Shown one piece after another: positions 7,016-12,168 of a stretch of DNA of 12,168 nt. The translations under genes were made by a program, and so were the position numbers. Source of the DNA: JABMNX01 sp964625905 (lineage in GTDB: Bacteria > Patescibacteriota > Minisyncoccia > Phycocordibacterales > JABMNX01); the NCBI GenBank assembly GCA_964625905.1, contig CAZVBS010000019.1, positions 1 to 12,168 on the forward strand, in the 5' to 3' direction. Below the pieces are notes generated by a model that saw only the letters and a list, made by a program, of their open reading frames with translations, searched no databases and was not told where the DNA came from. Within the stretch, counting starts at the first letter, position 1; each line of letters begins with the position of its first letter.

Positions 7016-7651
7016 TTGAATAAGTTCATACGTATTAATGAGAATATAAGAGCAAAAGAGCTCAGAGTGTTAGGCGCCGATGGCGCCGCTTTAGGTGTTT
7101 TATCTCTTGAAGATGCACTTTTCAAAACAAAGGAATTAGGGTTAGATTTAATAGAAATTTCACCCGGAGCAAAGCCACCAGTTGCAAAAATAATGGACTA
7201 TGGTAAGTTTCAGTACGAACTTAAAAAGAAGCAGAAAGAGATAAAGGCTAAATCTCATACTACCGAGACTAAGTCAGTTCAAGTAAAGATTGGAACTGGA
7301 GAAAATGATCTTAATTTAAAGGCTCGCCGTGCGTCTGGATGGCTTAAAGAAGGACATCGTGTAAAAATTGATCTCTTTTTGTGGGGACGATATAAGTACA
7401 TGGAGTTTAATTTTCTTAAAGAGAGACTGGAGAGATTTGTTAACCTTATAACAGAAGATTATAAGATAGCGGATAAGATAAAGAAAAGTCCAAAAGGTCT
7501 TACTATAGTACTAGAGAGAAATAAAAGTGGTACTAAAAGTACAGGCGATTCTGATATTTCGCAAAATATCACGTCCAAAGACGGATCATCATCACAAGAC
7601 ATTATGCCCAAAGGCCAAGAAAAAATAGCGCAAGGAGACGTAAAACGATAA
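7016..7651 (+). CDS. infC: Translation initiation factor IF-3, TTG start, extended tail
   Basis: Binds the 30S subunit, prevents early 50S joining and proofreads the start codon. The N domain (residues 1-65) contains NENIRAKELRVLG and the family signature KIMDYGKFQY (58-67). A Lys/Glu-rich linker (68-82) leads to the C domain, KSVQVKIGTGENDLNLKARRASGWLKEGHRVKI through LTIVLER (to about 168). About 43 polar, Ser/Gly/Lys-rich residues follow, making 211 residues against roughly 170-180 usually. The start is taken as TTG 7016: a TAA stop lies in frame at 7010-7012, no ATG precedes the conserved N terminus, and there is no SD. A weak start codon on infC is known in other bacteria as the basis of autoregulation by IF-3 itself. 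First gene of the infC-rpmI-rplT operon. Confidence 0.95.
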   Translation: MNKFIRINENIRAKELRVLGADGAALGVLSLEDALFKTKELGLDLIEISPGAKPPVAKIMDYGKFQYELKKKQKEIKAKSHTTETKSVQVKIGTGENDLNLKARRASGWLKEGHRVKIDLFLWGRYKYMEFNFLKERLERFVNLITEDYKIADKIKKSPKGLTIVLERNKSGTKSTGDSDISQNITSKDGSSSQDIMPKGQEKIAQGDVKR

Positions 7652-7660
7652 ATCACAATC

Positions 7661-7846
7661 ATGAAAACAAACAAATCATTTACAAAAAGATTAAAAGTAA
7701 CCAAGAATGGTAAAGTTCTTGCGCGTACTCCTGGTCAAAACCATTTTAATGCTAAAGAGTCTTCAAAACGAAGACTTAAAAAACAAAAAACCAACATTAT
7801 TAAAATCTCAGCAAAAATTAAAAGTAGGTTTATGCCCTATAAATAA
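7661..7846 (+). CDS. rpmI: 50S ribosomal protein L35 (bL35)
   Basis: 61 residues, highly basic. The start MKTNKSFTKRLKVTKNGKVLARTP matches the bL35 pattern (MKTxKxxxKRFKVTGxGKV), and the middle NHFNAKESSKRRLKKQ corresponds to the conserved HLLxKKSxKRKR region. The C terminus is slightly shortened. It starts 9 nt after the infC stop without an SD, so translation is probably coupled to infC. Gene order infC-rpmI-rplT is conserved across bacteria. Confidence 0.95.
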   Translation: MKTNKSFTKRLKVTKNGKVLARTPGQNHFNAKESSKRRLKKQKTNIIKISAKIKSRFMPYK

Positions 7847-7877
7847 TTCAGACATAATAATTAATTACTAAAATATC

Positions 7878-8225
7878 ATGGCACGAGTAAAAAGAGGAAC
7901 AACTAAATTAAAAAGTAGAAGAAACACCTTAGCACAGACTAAAGGATATCGTTTTGGACGTTCTACAAAGAAGAAAATGGCATACGAAGCTATTGCCCAC
8001 GCTGGAAACAATGCGTTTGATCACAGAAAAGATAAAAAGGGTGACTTCAGACGACTTTGGACAGTACGTATAAACGCTGCGGTTCGAGCGTTAAACTTCC
8101 CTTCTTATAGTAGATTTATAGATGTACTTAACAAGAAAGAAATAGGACTTGATAGAAAAGTACTATCACAAATTGCAAAAGACAGACCTGAGACTTTTTC
8201 TCGAATTGTTGAACAAGCTAAATAA
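7878..8225 (+). CDS. rplT: 50S ribosomal protein L20 (bL20)
   Basis: 115 residues, binds 23S rRNA early in 50S assembly. MARVKRGTTKLKSRRNTLAQTKGYRFGRS is the basic N-terminal extension. DFRRLWTVRINAAVRALNFPSYSRFIDVLNKKEIGLDRKVLSQIA is the globular domain with the family signature around DFRRLW-RINAA. Length is normal. It lies 31 nt after rpmI and has no SD; it is the last gene of the operon. Confidence 0.97.
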   Translation: MARVKRGTTKLKSRRNTLAQTKGYRFGRSTKKKMAYEAIAHAGNNAFDHRKDKKGDFRRLWTVRINAAVRALNFPSYSRFIDVLNKKEIGLDRKVLSQIAKDRPETFSRIVEQAK

Positions 8226-8273
8226 AACATACACTCTAGGAGCACTTCTTTGTTACTAACATCAATGTTGTAC

Positions 8274-8282
8274 TGGTATACT
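8274..8282 (+). promoter_or_regulatory. Extended -10 element downstream of rplT
   Basis: TGGTATACT (8274-8282) fits TGnTATACT. The -35 region is poor (TTACTA at 8253-8258). Predicted start near 8289. Support is limited to this motif and to what follows it. Confidence 0.4.
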
Positions 8283-8288
8283 TTCTTT

Positions 8289-8393
8289 AAACAGTGCCCC
8301 GTACTGTTTAAATCTCTCACTGCATCCAAGTCTGTGAGTTTTAATAGAAACAAAATATATTATTAAAACACGCATGACTTGCGTGTTTTTTAA
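8289..8393 (+). ncRNA. Candidate small RNA or structured 3' UTR after rplT
   Basis: About 105 nt between an extended -10 and a strong terminator. Three hairpins follow each other. The first is a perfect 10-bp inverted repeat, TTTAAACAGT (8286-8295) with ACTGTTTAAA (8303-8312), around loop GCCCCGT. The second is CTCAC (8316-8320) with GTGAG (8334-8338). The third is the terminator stem at 8367-8391. If transcription starts at 8289, the first three bases of hairpin one are not transcribed but seven pairs remain. It could equally be the processed 3' end of the infC operon. No known family is recognised. Confidence 0.4.
8367..8393 (+). terminator. Intrinsic terminator after rplT, probably bidirectional
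   Basis: AAAACACGCA (8367-8376) pairs perfectly with TGCGTGTTTT (8382-8391) around TGACT, with further T on the plus strand. On the minus strand the stem is followed by TTTTAATAAT, so it can also end the convergent nuclease gene that stops at 8428. Confidence 0.9.
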
Positions 8394-8427
8394 ATATTGT
8401 TACTTTTGTGTTCAACACCCAAATGTG

Positions 8428-9828
8428 TTATATATCCAACTCTACTACTTCTCCGCGCTCTGGTGCTACTGCATCTACTTCTAGATAGTCGCGGAGCCGT
8501 TGTACTAAAAAAAGAGATGACTTTGGTTCACCCATTGCGACAAAAACTTTCTTTAAAGAGTTTTGTGAGCCTTCAACAAATTCAATCAAATGATCTGAAT
8601 CCTTGTGTGCAGAAAAACCATGTATTACTCTCACTTCTGCTTTAACCTTAACCCGCTCATTGTGAATGGTTACTTCTTTTGCTCCATCTTGAATTAATCG
8701 CCCCAACGTCCCAACTGCTTGGTACCCAACAAGAAGAAGTATATTCTTTGGATCAGAAAGATGTTGCTTCTCATGATGCAGTATCCTACCACCTGAAGAC
8801 ATACCTGAACCAGCAATAATTATTTTCGGGTCTGGCGCTTTAAGAATTGCTTTCGACTCTGATACTTCTTTTGTATCTTCAAATAATGGAAAATTAAATA
8901 TATCATCGCCTGCTTTAATCTCTGCTTGAACTTCTTTATTAAACAAGTGAGTGTATTTCTTAAAAATATCAGTCACCTTAATCGCAAGCGGTGAATCGAG
9001 AAACACAGGAATCTTTGGTAGCACACCGTCTTCAACAAAGTTGTTTATTAAGTACAACAGCAACTGCGTACGCTCTATTGAGAAAGCAGGAATCATAAGA
9101 GTACCTTCTCTTGCGGACACATCCTCTATTGCTTTTTTTAATAGTTCCTCTCGCTGTTCTCTGTTCTCGTGGTTTCTATCCCCGTACACACTTTCAATGA
9201 CCATGTAATCAGCATCGTCTACCACTTCTGTATCTCTGAGAAGTGGCGCTGGCGAATTACCCAAGTCTCCTGTAAACACTATCTTCTTTTCTTTATTATT
9301 TTTGCTTTTATCTTTATACGTAAACTCAACCATGGCTGAGCCGAGAATATGTCCTGCATCCTTAAGGAATATTGAGATGTCTGAAGATAAAGACTCACTT
9401 TTATGATAGTCTATCTCTCTCCAAAGAGAAAGTGCCTTCTCTACATCATCTGCGCTATATAACGGCTCTGTACCAGTGTCTTTAGCCTCACGAGCAAGAA
9501 TCCTCACAGAGTCGGCAAACATTGTCTCAGACAAGTCTTTTGTAGCTCTGGTCGAGAATATAACTCCATTAAATCCTTCTTTTACTAACTTTGGTATAAG
9601 TCCTATATGATCTGCGTGCGCATGTGTTGCAATAAGATAATCGATACTTAATGCGTCGTACGCAAATGGTTTTTTATTAAACTCGTCGCTATATTTCTCC
9701 CCTTGAGTTAATCCACAGTCTATAAGTATTTTTGTACCACCTAACGTTAAAAGGAAGTTAGAACCAGTTACTGTACCTGCTCCTCCATAAAATGTGATTG
9801 TATTCTTGTTTTTGTTTTCTTTATTCAT
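8428..9828 (-). CDS. Beta-CASP metallo-beta-lactamase ribonuclease (CPSF73/Ysh1-like, COG1236 type)
   Basis: 466 residues. Probable zinc-dependent RNA endonuclease or exonuclease of the cytoplasm. The metallo-beta-lactamase half shows FYGGAGTVTGSNFLL, then motif II THAHADH (68-74). Motif III is the histidine in DAGHILGSAM (H160), and motif IV is the aspartate in FTGDLGN (D188). The beta-CASP insert carries VIESVYGDRNH (motif A), IPAFSIERTQLLLYL and FLDSPLAIKVT. IAGSGMSSGGRILHH follows (motif B His near 351-352), and motif C is in HGFSAHKD (H408). All metal ligands are present, so it should be active. The C terminus is short, without the KH domain of archaeal aCPSF1 or the RNase J extension. 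A weak SD (AAGGA) precedes the ATG. The start overlaps the upstream membrane-protein gene by 8 nt, so the two are co-transcribed. Confidence 0.93.
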   Translation of the reverse strand: MNKENKNKNTITFYGGAGTVTGSNFLLTLGGTKILIDCGLTQGEKYSDEFNKKPFAYDALSIDYLIATHAHADHIGLIPKLVKEGFNGVIFSTRATKDLSETMFADSVRILAREAKDTGTEPLYSADDVEKALSLWREIDYHKSESLSSDISIFLKDAGHILGSAMVEFTYKDKSKNNKEKKIVFTGDLGNSPAPLLRDTEVVDDADYMVIESVYGDRNHENREQREELLKKAIEDVSAREGTLMIPAFSIERTQLLLYLINNFVEDGVLPKIPVFLDSPLAIKVTDIFKKYTHLFNKEVQAEIKAGDDIFNFPLFEDTKEVSESKAILKAPDPKIIIAGSGMSSGGRILHHEKQHLSDPKNILLLVGYQAVGTLGRLIQDGAKEVTIHNERVKVKAEVRVIHGFSAHKDSDHLIEFVEGSQNSLKKVFVAMGEPKSSLFLVQRLRDYLEVDAVAPERGEVVELDI

Positions 9829-10225
9829 TTTCCTTTTTATGTAAAAATAATTTTATAAATATAAATATTGCAATCGACGCTCCTATAACATCCATAATTA
9901 AATCTGTTACCGTATCACTGATAAAGTTTTCTTCAATTGGTATACCAGCAAGAACTTCTAATATCTCCCAACCAATTCCTATAAACACTATACTTCCGCC
10001 CGCAATTATTACTACGTTTTGTATGCTTCTATATATATTAACGTATCCAGATTCAAAAAAAAACCATAGTGTCATAAGGCTAACAAAGAGACCGCCTAAA
10101 AAATGCATCATAATATCAAACCATGAATACATCCAGTATAGAAAGAATTGCAGCGCAACAATATGGAGCGCTACGATACATACCAATAGTATAGCCCACG
10201 AGATAAATAATGGATGTTTATACAT
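9821..10225 (-). CDS. Small four-helix membrane protein, VanZ/DUF2238-like
   Basis: 134 residues from ATG 10225, with four predicted membrane helices (about 6-30, 36-58, 66-88, 107-128). Conserved-looking polar residues sit in or next to the helices: FDIMMHFLGG at the start of helix two, GWEILEVLAG after helix three, and SDTVTDLIMDVIGA at the start of helix four. The D-x3-HF, WE-x2-E and DT-x2-D-x3-D pattern resembles small integral membrane proteins of the YjdF/DUF2238 and VanZ type. No reaction is assigned. An upstream in-frame ATG at 10273 would add 16 residues, but these are polar and lie over an inverted repeat, so the shorter form is preferred. There is no SD. It precedes and overlaps the nuclease gene, probably as its operon partner. 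Confidence 0.75.
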   Translation of the reverse strand: MYKHPLFISWAILLVCIVALHIVALQFFLYWMYSWFDIMMHFLGGLFVSLMTLWFFFESGYVNIYRSIQNVVIIAGGSIVFIGIGWEILEVLAGIPIEENFISDTVTDLIMDVIGASIAIFIFIKLFLHKKENE

Positions 10226-10244
10226 ACAAGTAAGTTTAATGCAA

Positions 10245-10277
10245 AAAGTTGAAAGTGAAAAGCGGAAACTCAACTTT
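10245..10277 (-). repeat. Inverted repeat just upstream of the membrane-protein gene
   Basis: AAAGTTGA (10245-10252) and TCAACTTT (10270-10277), perfect 8-bp arms 17 bp apart. They lie 20-52 bp before ATG 10225 on the minus strand. This could be a hairpin in the leader or an operator. Confidence 0.5.
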
Positions 10278-10310
10278 AAAAATCTATCTTATTTAGCATA
10301 TTAAATAGGT

Positions 10311-10339
10311 TTAATTTTCAAATAAATAATGAAAATTAA
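10311..10339 (-). repeat. Perfect 10-bp inverted repeat in the leader region
   Basis: TTAATTTTCA (10311-10320) and TGAAAATTAA (10330-10339) around AATAAATAA. No T-tract follows on the minus strand, so it is not a simple terminator for that strand. It is AT-rich, so structure may be weak. Confidence 0.5.
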
Positions 10340-10354
10340 GATATTTCTTTTTTG

Positions 10355-10382
10355 TGAACCTTGGGATATATCGAAAGGTTCA
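10355..10382 (-). repeat. 28-bp imperfect palindrome (operator-like or leader hairpin)
   Basis: TGAACCTT (10355-10362) and AAGGTTCA (10375-10382) flank an inner palindrome GATATATC (10365-10372), with only two mismatched pairs between. It lies at the predicted start of a minus-strand transcript. Confidence 0.55.
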
Positions 10383-10386
10383 TCTT

Positions 10387-10392
10387 ATTATA
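10387..10392 (-). promoter_or_regulatory. Possible -10 of the membrane protein-nuclease operon
   Basis: TATAAT reads on the minus strand from 10392 to 10387. The -35 at 10415-10410 (TCAGTC) is poor. Initiation near 10380 would give a leader of about 155 nt containing three inverted repeats. Confidence 0.4.
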
Positions 10393-10425
10393 AAATAATT
10401 TACTAAAAAGACTGACCTTCTATTT

Positions 10426-10458
10426 AAAAATTTAGCATCTACTGAAGTAGAATTCTAA
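10426..10458 (-). terminator. Intrinsic terminator of the minus-strand structured RNA
   Basis: On the minus strand, TCTAC-TTCA-GTAGA forms a 5-bp hairpin. TTAG/CTAA extends it beyond a small internal loop (10458-10432), and ATTTTT follows. Moderate stability but well placed, directly after the last helix of the RNA. Confidence 0.65.
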
Positions 10459-10639
10459 AATGTATTAAGTAAATCAAGAAATCACCCAAATGAATGAGTG
10501 ATTCCTTGATAAGGGAATGAAAGTACTCGCTCAGTAAATCTAAGTGGGTGTCCTCAGCGATACGCCATGTTGTGCGTATACTTAATACATATCAAACTTC
10601 CCTGAACAAGTAACTAAGTGAACAATACTTTCATTACCC
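10426..10639 (-). ncRNA. Structured ~210-nt RNA with a long-helix pseudoknot, family unknown
   Basis: An independent RNA gene on the minus strand. Its predicted 5' end, GGGTAATGAAAGTA (10639-10626), pairs with TACTTTCATTCCC (10525-10513): 13 bp with one bulged base. ATGTATTAAGTA (10590-10579) pairs perfectly over 12 bp with TACTTAATACAT (10471-10460). The two helices cross (5' arm 1, 5' arm 2, 3' arm 1, 3' arm 2), which is a pseudoknot. Between the arms lie three hairpins. They are ATACGC/GCGTAT (10579-10574 with 10565-10560), TCGCT/AGCGA (10560-10556 with 10531-10527), and ATCAAG-G-AATCAC paired with GTGATT-T-CTTGAT (10510-10473). No convincing ORF occupies it. I looked for signatures of RNase P RNA, tmRNA, SRP RNA and 6S RNA and found none. 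Role is unknown. Confidence 0.8.
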
Positions 10640-10645
10640 TATTTT

Positions 10646-10673
10646 ATTATACTACTACTAAAAAAACTGACAA
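10646..10673 (-). promoter_or_regulatory. Near-consensus promoter for the structured RNA
   Basis: On the minus strand, TTGTCA (10673-10668), a 16-bp spacer and TATAAT (10651-10646). Initiation 7 nt downstream is at 10639, exactly the GGG that begins the first helix. The -35 box starts 3 bp after the T-tract of the ndk terminator. Confidence 0.85.
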
Positions 10674-10676
10674 CAT

Positions 10677-10701
10677 AAAAAACGGCCGAGGTACCTCTGC
10701 C
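10677..10701 (-). terminator. Intrinsic terminator after ndk
   Basis: On the minus strand, GGC-A-GAG / CTC-G-GCC around loop GTAC (10701-10684), followed by GTTTTTT (10683-10677). It isolates ndk from the downstream RNA gene. Confidence 0.8.
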
Positions 10702-10735
10702 ATTTATTTATGGCTTATATTAAGCGTAATTTAAA

Positions 10736-11338
10736 TTAAATAATACCTTTTAAATCCACACTGTAAATAATTTCCTCTTGAACAAGTTTGTAGTTAATTA
10801 ATTCATTGTCTTCAAACCAGTGTTTGATTTCGTTTTCGGCTTCACCAACTGAACCTGATGCATGAACAATATTTCGTACCGCTCGCCCGTCTGAATCTGC
10901 CATACGATACGAATCAAGAACATAGTCTCCTCGGATAGTACCAACATCTGATGTAAGTGGTTCTGTTCCACCAACAATCTTTCTAACTAACTCAACACTG
11001 TGAGCACCTTGCCACACCATAATAATCACAGGGCCAGACGTCATATATTTTTTTAAACTATCTAAAATCTTTGTTGTTACTTCAAGTGGATCTTCAGAAG
11101 GAGGAGTAAGTCCTCTTTTCTTATACGACTCAATTGATTTTTCACCTGTAACAGTACGCCATTCTGGATCTAGAGTGTAATGTTCCTCAACATGTTTTTC
11201 TTCAGGGACTTGTATCTTAAGACCTACAAGCTTTAATCCTACTCTCTCGTACCTTGCTATAACCTCGCCAATCAATGAGCGTTGTACTCCATCTGGTTTT
11301 ATAATAACAAGTGTACGTTCTTTGCTGTATTCTGACAT
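10736..11338 (-). CDS. ndk: Nucleoside diphosphate kinase with two insertions
   Basis: Exchanges terminal phosphates between nucleoside tri- and diphosphates through a phosphohistidine. The N terminus RTLVIIKPDGVQRSLIGEVIARYERVGLKLVGLK (K14 of the KPD motif) is classic. YMTSGPVIIMVWQG, GTIRGDY (R136) and RNIVHASGS supply the nucleotide-binding residues and the catalytic histidine H159; the usual NxxHGSDS reads NIVHASGS. The protein has 200 residues against about 140-150. Roughly 40 extra residues (57-96) lie between EEHY and YMTSGP, and about 8 more lie between IRGDY and the active-site His. An internal insert at the first position is seen in some archaeal-like and CPR kinases, so this is probably a lineage trait rather than a fusion. 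No SD is seen. Monocistronic, with its own terminator. Confidence 0.95.
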   Translation of the reverse strand: MSEYSKERTLVIIKPDGVQRSLIGEVIARYERVGLKLVGLKIQVPEEKHVEEHYTLDPEWRTVTGEKSIESYKKRGLTPPSEDPLEVTTKILDSLKKYMTSGPVIIMVWQGAHSVELVRKIVGGTEPLTSDVGTIRGDYVLDSYRMADSDGRAVRNIVHASGSVGEAENEIKHWFEDNELINYKLVQEEIIYSVDLKGII

Positions 11339-11382
11339 ATAATTTTTATTTATAAGTATTAATTAAAATATTAGTACGCACT

Positions 11383-11410
11383 ATTATACGCTATCGTTGT
11401 ATGAGTGCAA
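11383..11410 (-). promoter_or_regulatory. Probable ndk promoter
   Basis: On the minus strand, TATAAT (11388-11383) with TTGCAC (11410-11405) 16 bp upstream. Initiation near 11376 leaves a leader of about 38 nt without an SD. The -10 is perfect, the -35 weak. Confidence 0.6.
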
Positions 11411-11424
11411 TCCATTTGTAAGTA

Positions 11425-11430
11425 TATTAT
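11425..11430 (+). promoter_or_regulatory. Possible -10 for the tiny plus-strand gene
   Basis: TATTAT (11425-11430), with TATATT (11423-11428) and TATAAC (11428-11433) as overlapping alternatives. TTGTAT (11397-11402) is a possible but distant -35. The spacing is not good for any pair, so support is weak. Confidence 0.3.
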
Positions 11431-11437
11431 AACGATA

Positions 11438-11515
11438 ATGGAAAAGGAGGTGATATACATGATGTTCGGCAACATTAGTGGAAGCTCAGTAGACATTGAA
11501 GGTTGGGTGGTATAA
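11438..11515 (+). CDS. Tiny ORF (18 or 25 residues) behind a perfect Shine-Dalgarno
   Basis: The SD-driven start is ATG 11459 (or 11462), giving MMFGNISGSSVDIEGWVV, 18 residues ending in TAA 11513-11515. An in-frame ATG at 11438 would add MEKEVIY and encode the SD itself; with a -10 at 11425-11430 that form could be leaderless. The peptide has no signal sequence or membrane helix and matches no family I know. The ORF is in a plus-strand unit between the divergent ndk promoter and a terminator at 11567-11603. About 50 transcribed nt after the stop can fold (GCGAC 11522-11526 with GTCGC 11555-11559). It may be a real micropeptide, a leader peptide or the translated part of a regulatory RNA. Translation is likely from the SD; function is unknown. 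Confidence 0.5.
   Translation: MEKEVIYMMFGNISGSSVDIEGWVV
11444..11454 (+). promoter_or_regulatory. Full-length Shine-Dalgarno, 11-nt match to the 16S 3' tail
   Basis: AAGGAGGTGAT is the exact complement of ATCACCTCCTT, the conserved 16S rRNA 3' end. It lies 4 nt before ATG 11459 and 7 nt before ATG 11462; the second spacing is nearer to usual. No other gene here has such a long match. Confidence 0.85.
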
Positions 11516-11566
11516 GCACTGGCGACGGTGGGTCTGCATTTCTACTGACGACTAGTCGCTAAAACA

Positions 11567-11603
11567 GCATAATTCTAAATGGAATTGTGCCGTTAAATTT
11601 TTT
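11567..11603 (+). terminator. Terminator of the tiny plus-strand unit
   Basis: GCATAATTC (11567-11575) pairs with GAATTGTGC (11582-11590), 9 bp with one U-G pair. TTTTTT is at 11598-11603. The T-run begins 7 nt after the stem, so efficiency is uncertain. It could also help stop the convergent methionine aminopeptidase transcript. Confidence 0.6.
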
Positions 11604-11637
11604 CCTAAAAACTACAAGCTGACACCTGTAAGTTATT

Positions 11638-12168
11638 TTAAACTTCAGTAAGAATCTCTGGACCGTCTTTTGTGATAATAATCGTATGTTCAAAATGAGC
11701 ACTTAATGAACCGTCTGCTGTTCTTACTGTAAATCCATCGTCTTCAAAAATAACTTCTTCACCTCCTATATTAAACATTGGCTCGATAGCGATAACCATA
11801 CCTTCTTTTAATACAGCACCTTCTCCTGCTTTACCATAGTTTGGAATTGATGGCTCCTCATGAACCTTCTCACCAACTCCGTGCCCACACAGCTCGCGCA
11901 CTATACCGTATTTATGTGGTTTTACGAATGTTTCTATTGCGTGTCCTATATCTCCTACTGTATTTCCCACTTGAGCTGCCTCTATACCTACATACAGTGC
12001 CTCGCAAGTAACTTGCATAAGCTTTGTTGCTTCTTTACTCACATTACCAACAGGGACCGTAATACCGCTATCTACGATATATTTACCATGAATAAGCGTT
12101 GTATCAAGGCCTATGATATCTCCCTCTTGGAGTACTGTATTTTTCTCAGTTGGTATACCGTGCACAAC
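11638..12168 (-). CDS. map: Methionine aminopeptidase, type I, C-terminal part (N terminus outside window)
   Basis: Removes the initiator methionine from nascent proteins in the cytoplasm. The frame is open to the right edge, and the GTG at 12165 is internal (VVHGIP). About 176 of an expected ~250 residues are present. The pita-bread fold ligands are all visible: the HG of VVHGIP, the aspartates in IIGLDTTLIHGKYIVDSG, the histidine in ELCGHGVGEKVHEEP, the glutamate in VIAIEPMF and the final glutamate in AHFEHTIIIT. It should therefore be active. The downstream 35 nt hold only a weak hairpin (TACA/TGTA) before GTTTTT (11621-11609 region), so termination may rely on the hairpin at 11567-11590 read in reverse. 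Confidence 0.96.
   Translation of the reverse strand, partial: VVHGIPTEKNTVLQEGDIIGLDTTLIHGKYIVDSGITVPVGNVSKEATKLMQVTCEALYVGIEAAQVGNTVGDIGHAIETFVKPHKYGIVRELCGHGVGEKVHEEPSIPNYGKAGEGAVLKEGMVIAIEPMFNIGGEEVIFEDDGFTVRTADGSLSAHFEHTIIITKDGPEILTEV

Noticed and set aside
8105..8353. 82-residue minus-strand ORF with a plausible-looking N-terminal part
   Set aside because: Its second half is antisense to rplT and its first half is antisense to the 8286-8338 hairpins. No SD and no domain.
9821..10273. Longer form of the membrane protein from ATG 10273
   Set aside because: The extra 16 residues are polar and cover an inverted repeat. ATG 10225 gives a normal start just before the first helix. The long form is possible but less likely.
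9798..10304. 168-residue plus-strand ORF
   Set aside because: It lies antisense to the membrane-protein gene, has a composition typical of a shadow frame (Ile, Ser, Asn and Thr-rich) and no SD or recognisable domain.
10426..10639. RNase P RNA, tmRNA, SRP RNA or 6S RNA
   Set aside because: No RNase P conserved regions, no tRNA-like ends or tag frame of tmRNA, no SRP GGAAG-type loop, and crossing helices instead of the single bulged hairpin of 6S.
11444..11454. Remnant of a 16S rRNA 3' end on the minus strand
   Set aside because: Only the 11-nt anti-SD complement matches; the bases on both sides do not continue 16S rRNA. Its position before an ATG explains it as an SD.

Overview
This AT-rich window looks like part of a small, streamlined bacterial genome, most likely from the Candidate Phyla Radiation (Patescibacteria, Parcubacteria-like). 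This is inferred from gene content and protein style: a phosphoketolase-acetate kinase pair, a compact acetate kinase, a nucleoside diphosphate kinase with large insertions, a CPR-style infC-rpmI-rplT cluster and small membrane proteins. Stops behave as in the standard code: the TGA at 5724-5726 is followed at once by a strong terminator, so TGA is not read as glycine. There are no tRNA or rRNA genes, insertion sequences or CRISPR arrays.

Layout, left to right. (1) 1-2576: the C-terminal part of a phosphoketolase, then ackA, then a terminator. Together they give an acetyl-phosphate to acetate route that yields ATP. (2) 2639-3518: a stand-alone gene of unknown function with a strong Shine-Dalgarno (SD) site and a strong terminator. 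(3) 3520-5085: an intergenic stretch with short repeats, then a BaiN/HI0933-type flavoprotein. (4) 5108-5777: a YbjN-domain gene of alphaproteobacterial type, again with a strong SD and its own terminator. (5) 5847-6934: an AI-2E family membrane protein, apparently leaderless. (6) 6963-8225: infC (TTG start), rpmI, rplT. (7) 8226-8427: a possible small RNA and a terminator shared with the convergent gene. (8) 10225-8428, minus strand: a four-helix membrane protein overlapping a beta-CASP ribonuclease. (9) 10245-10735: an upstream region with three inverted repeats, then an independent ~210-nt structured RNA gene on the minus strand. (10) 11338-10736, minus: ndk. (11) 11400-11637: a tiny ORF whose SD is an 11-nt perfect match to the 16S 3' tail, with a terminator. 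(12) 11638-12168, minus: the C-terminal part of methionine aminopeptidase.

The most notable item is the minus-strand RNA at about 10639-10426. It has a near-consensus promoter and a terminator. Two long helices (13 and 12 bp) cross each other as a pseudoknot and enclose three hairpins. I cannot assign it to RNase P RNA, tmRNA, SRP RNA or 6S RNA. A second theme is a split in translation signals: recognised core genes start without an SD or are leaderless, while the two orphan-type genes and the tiny ORF have near-perfect SDs.
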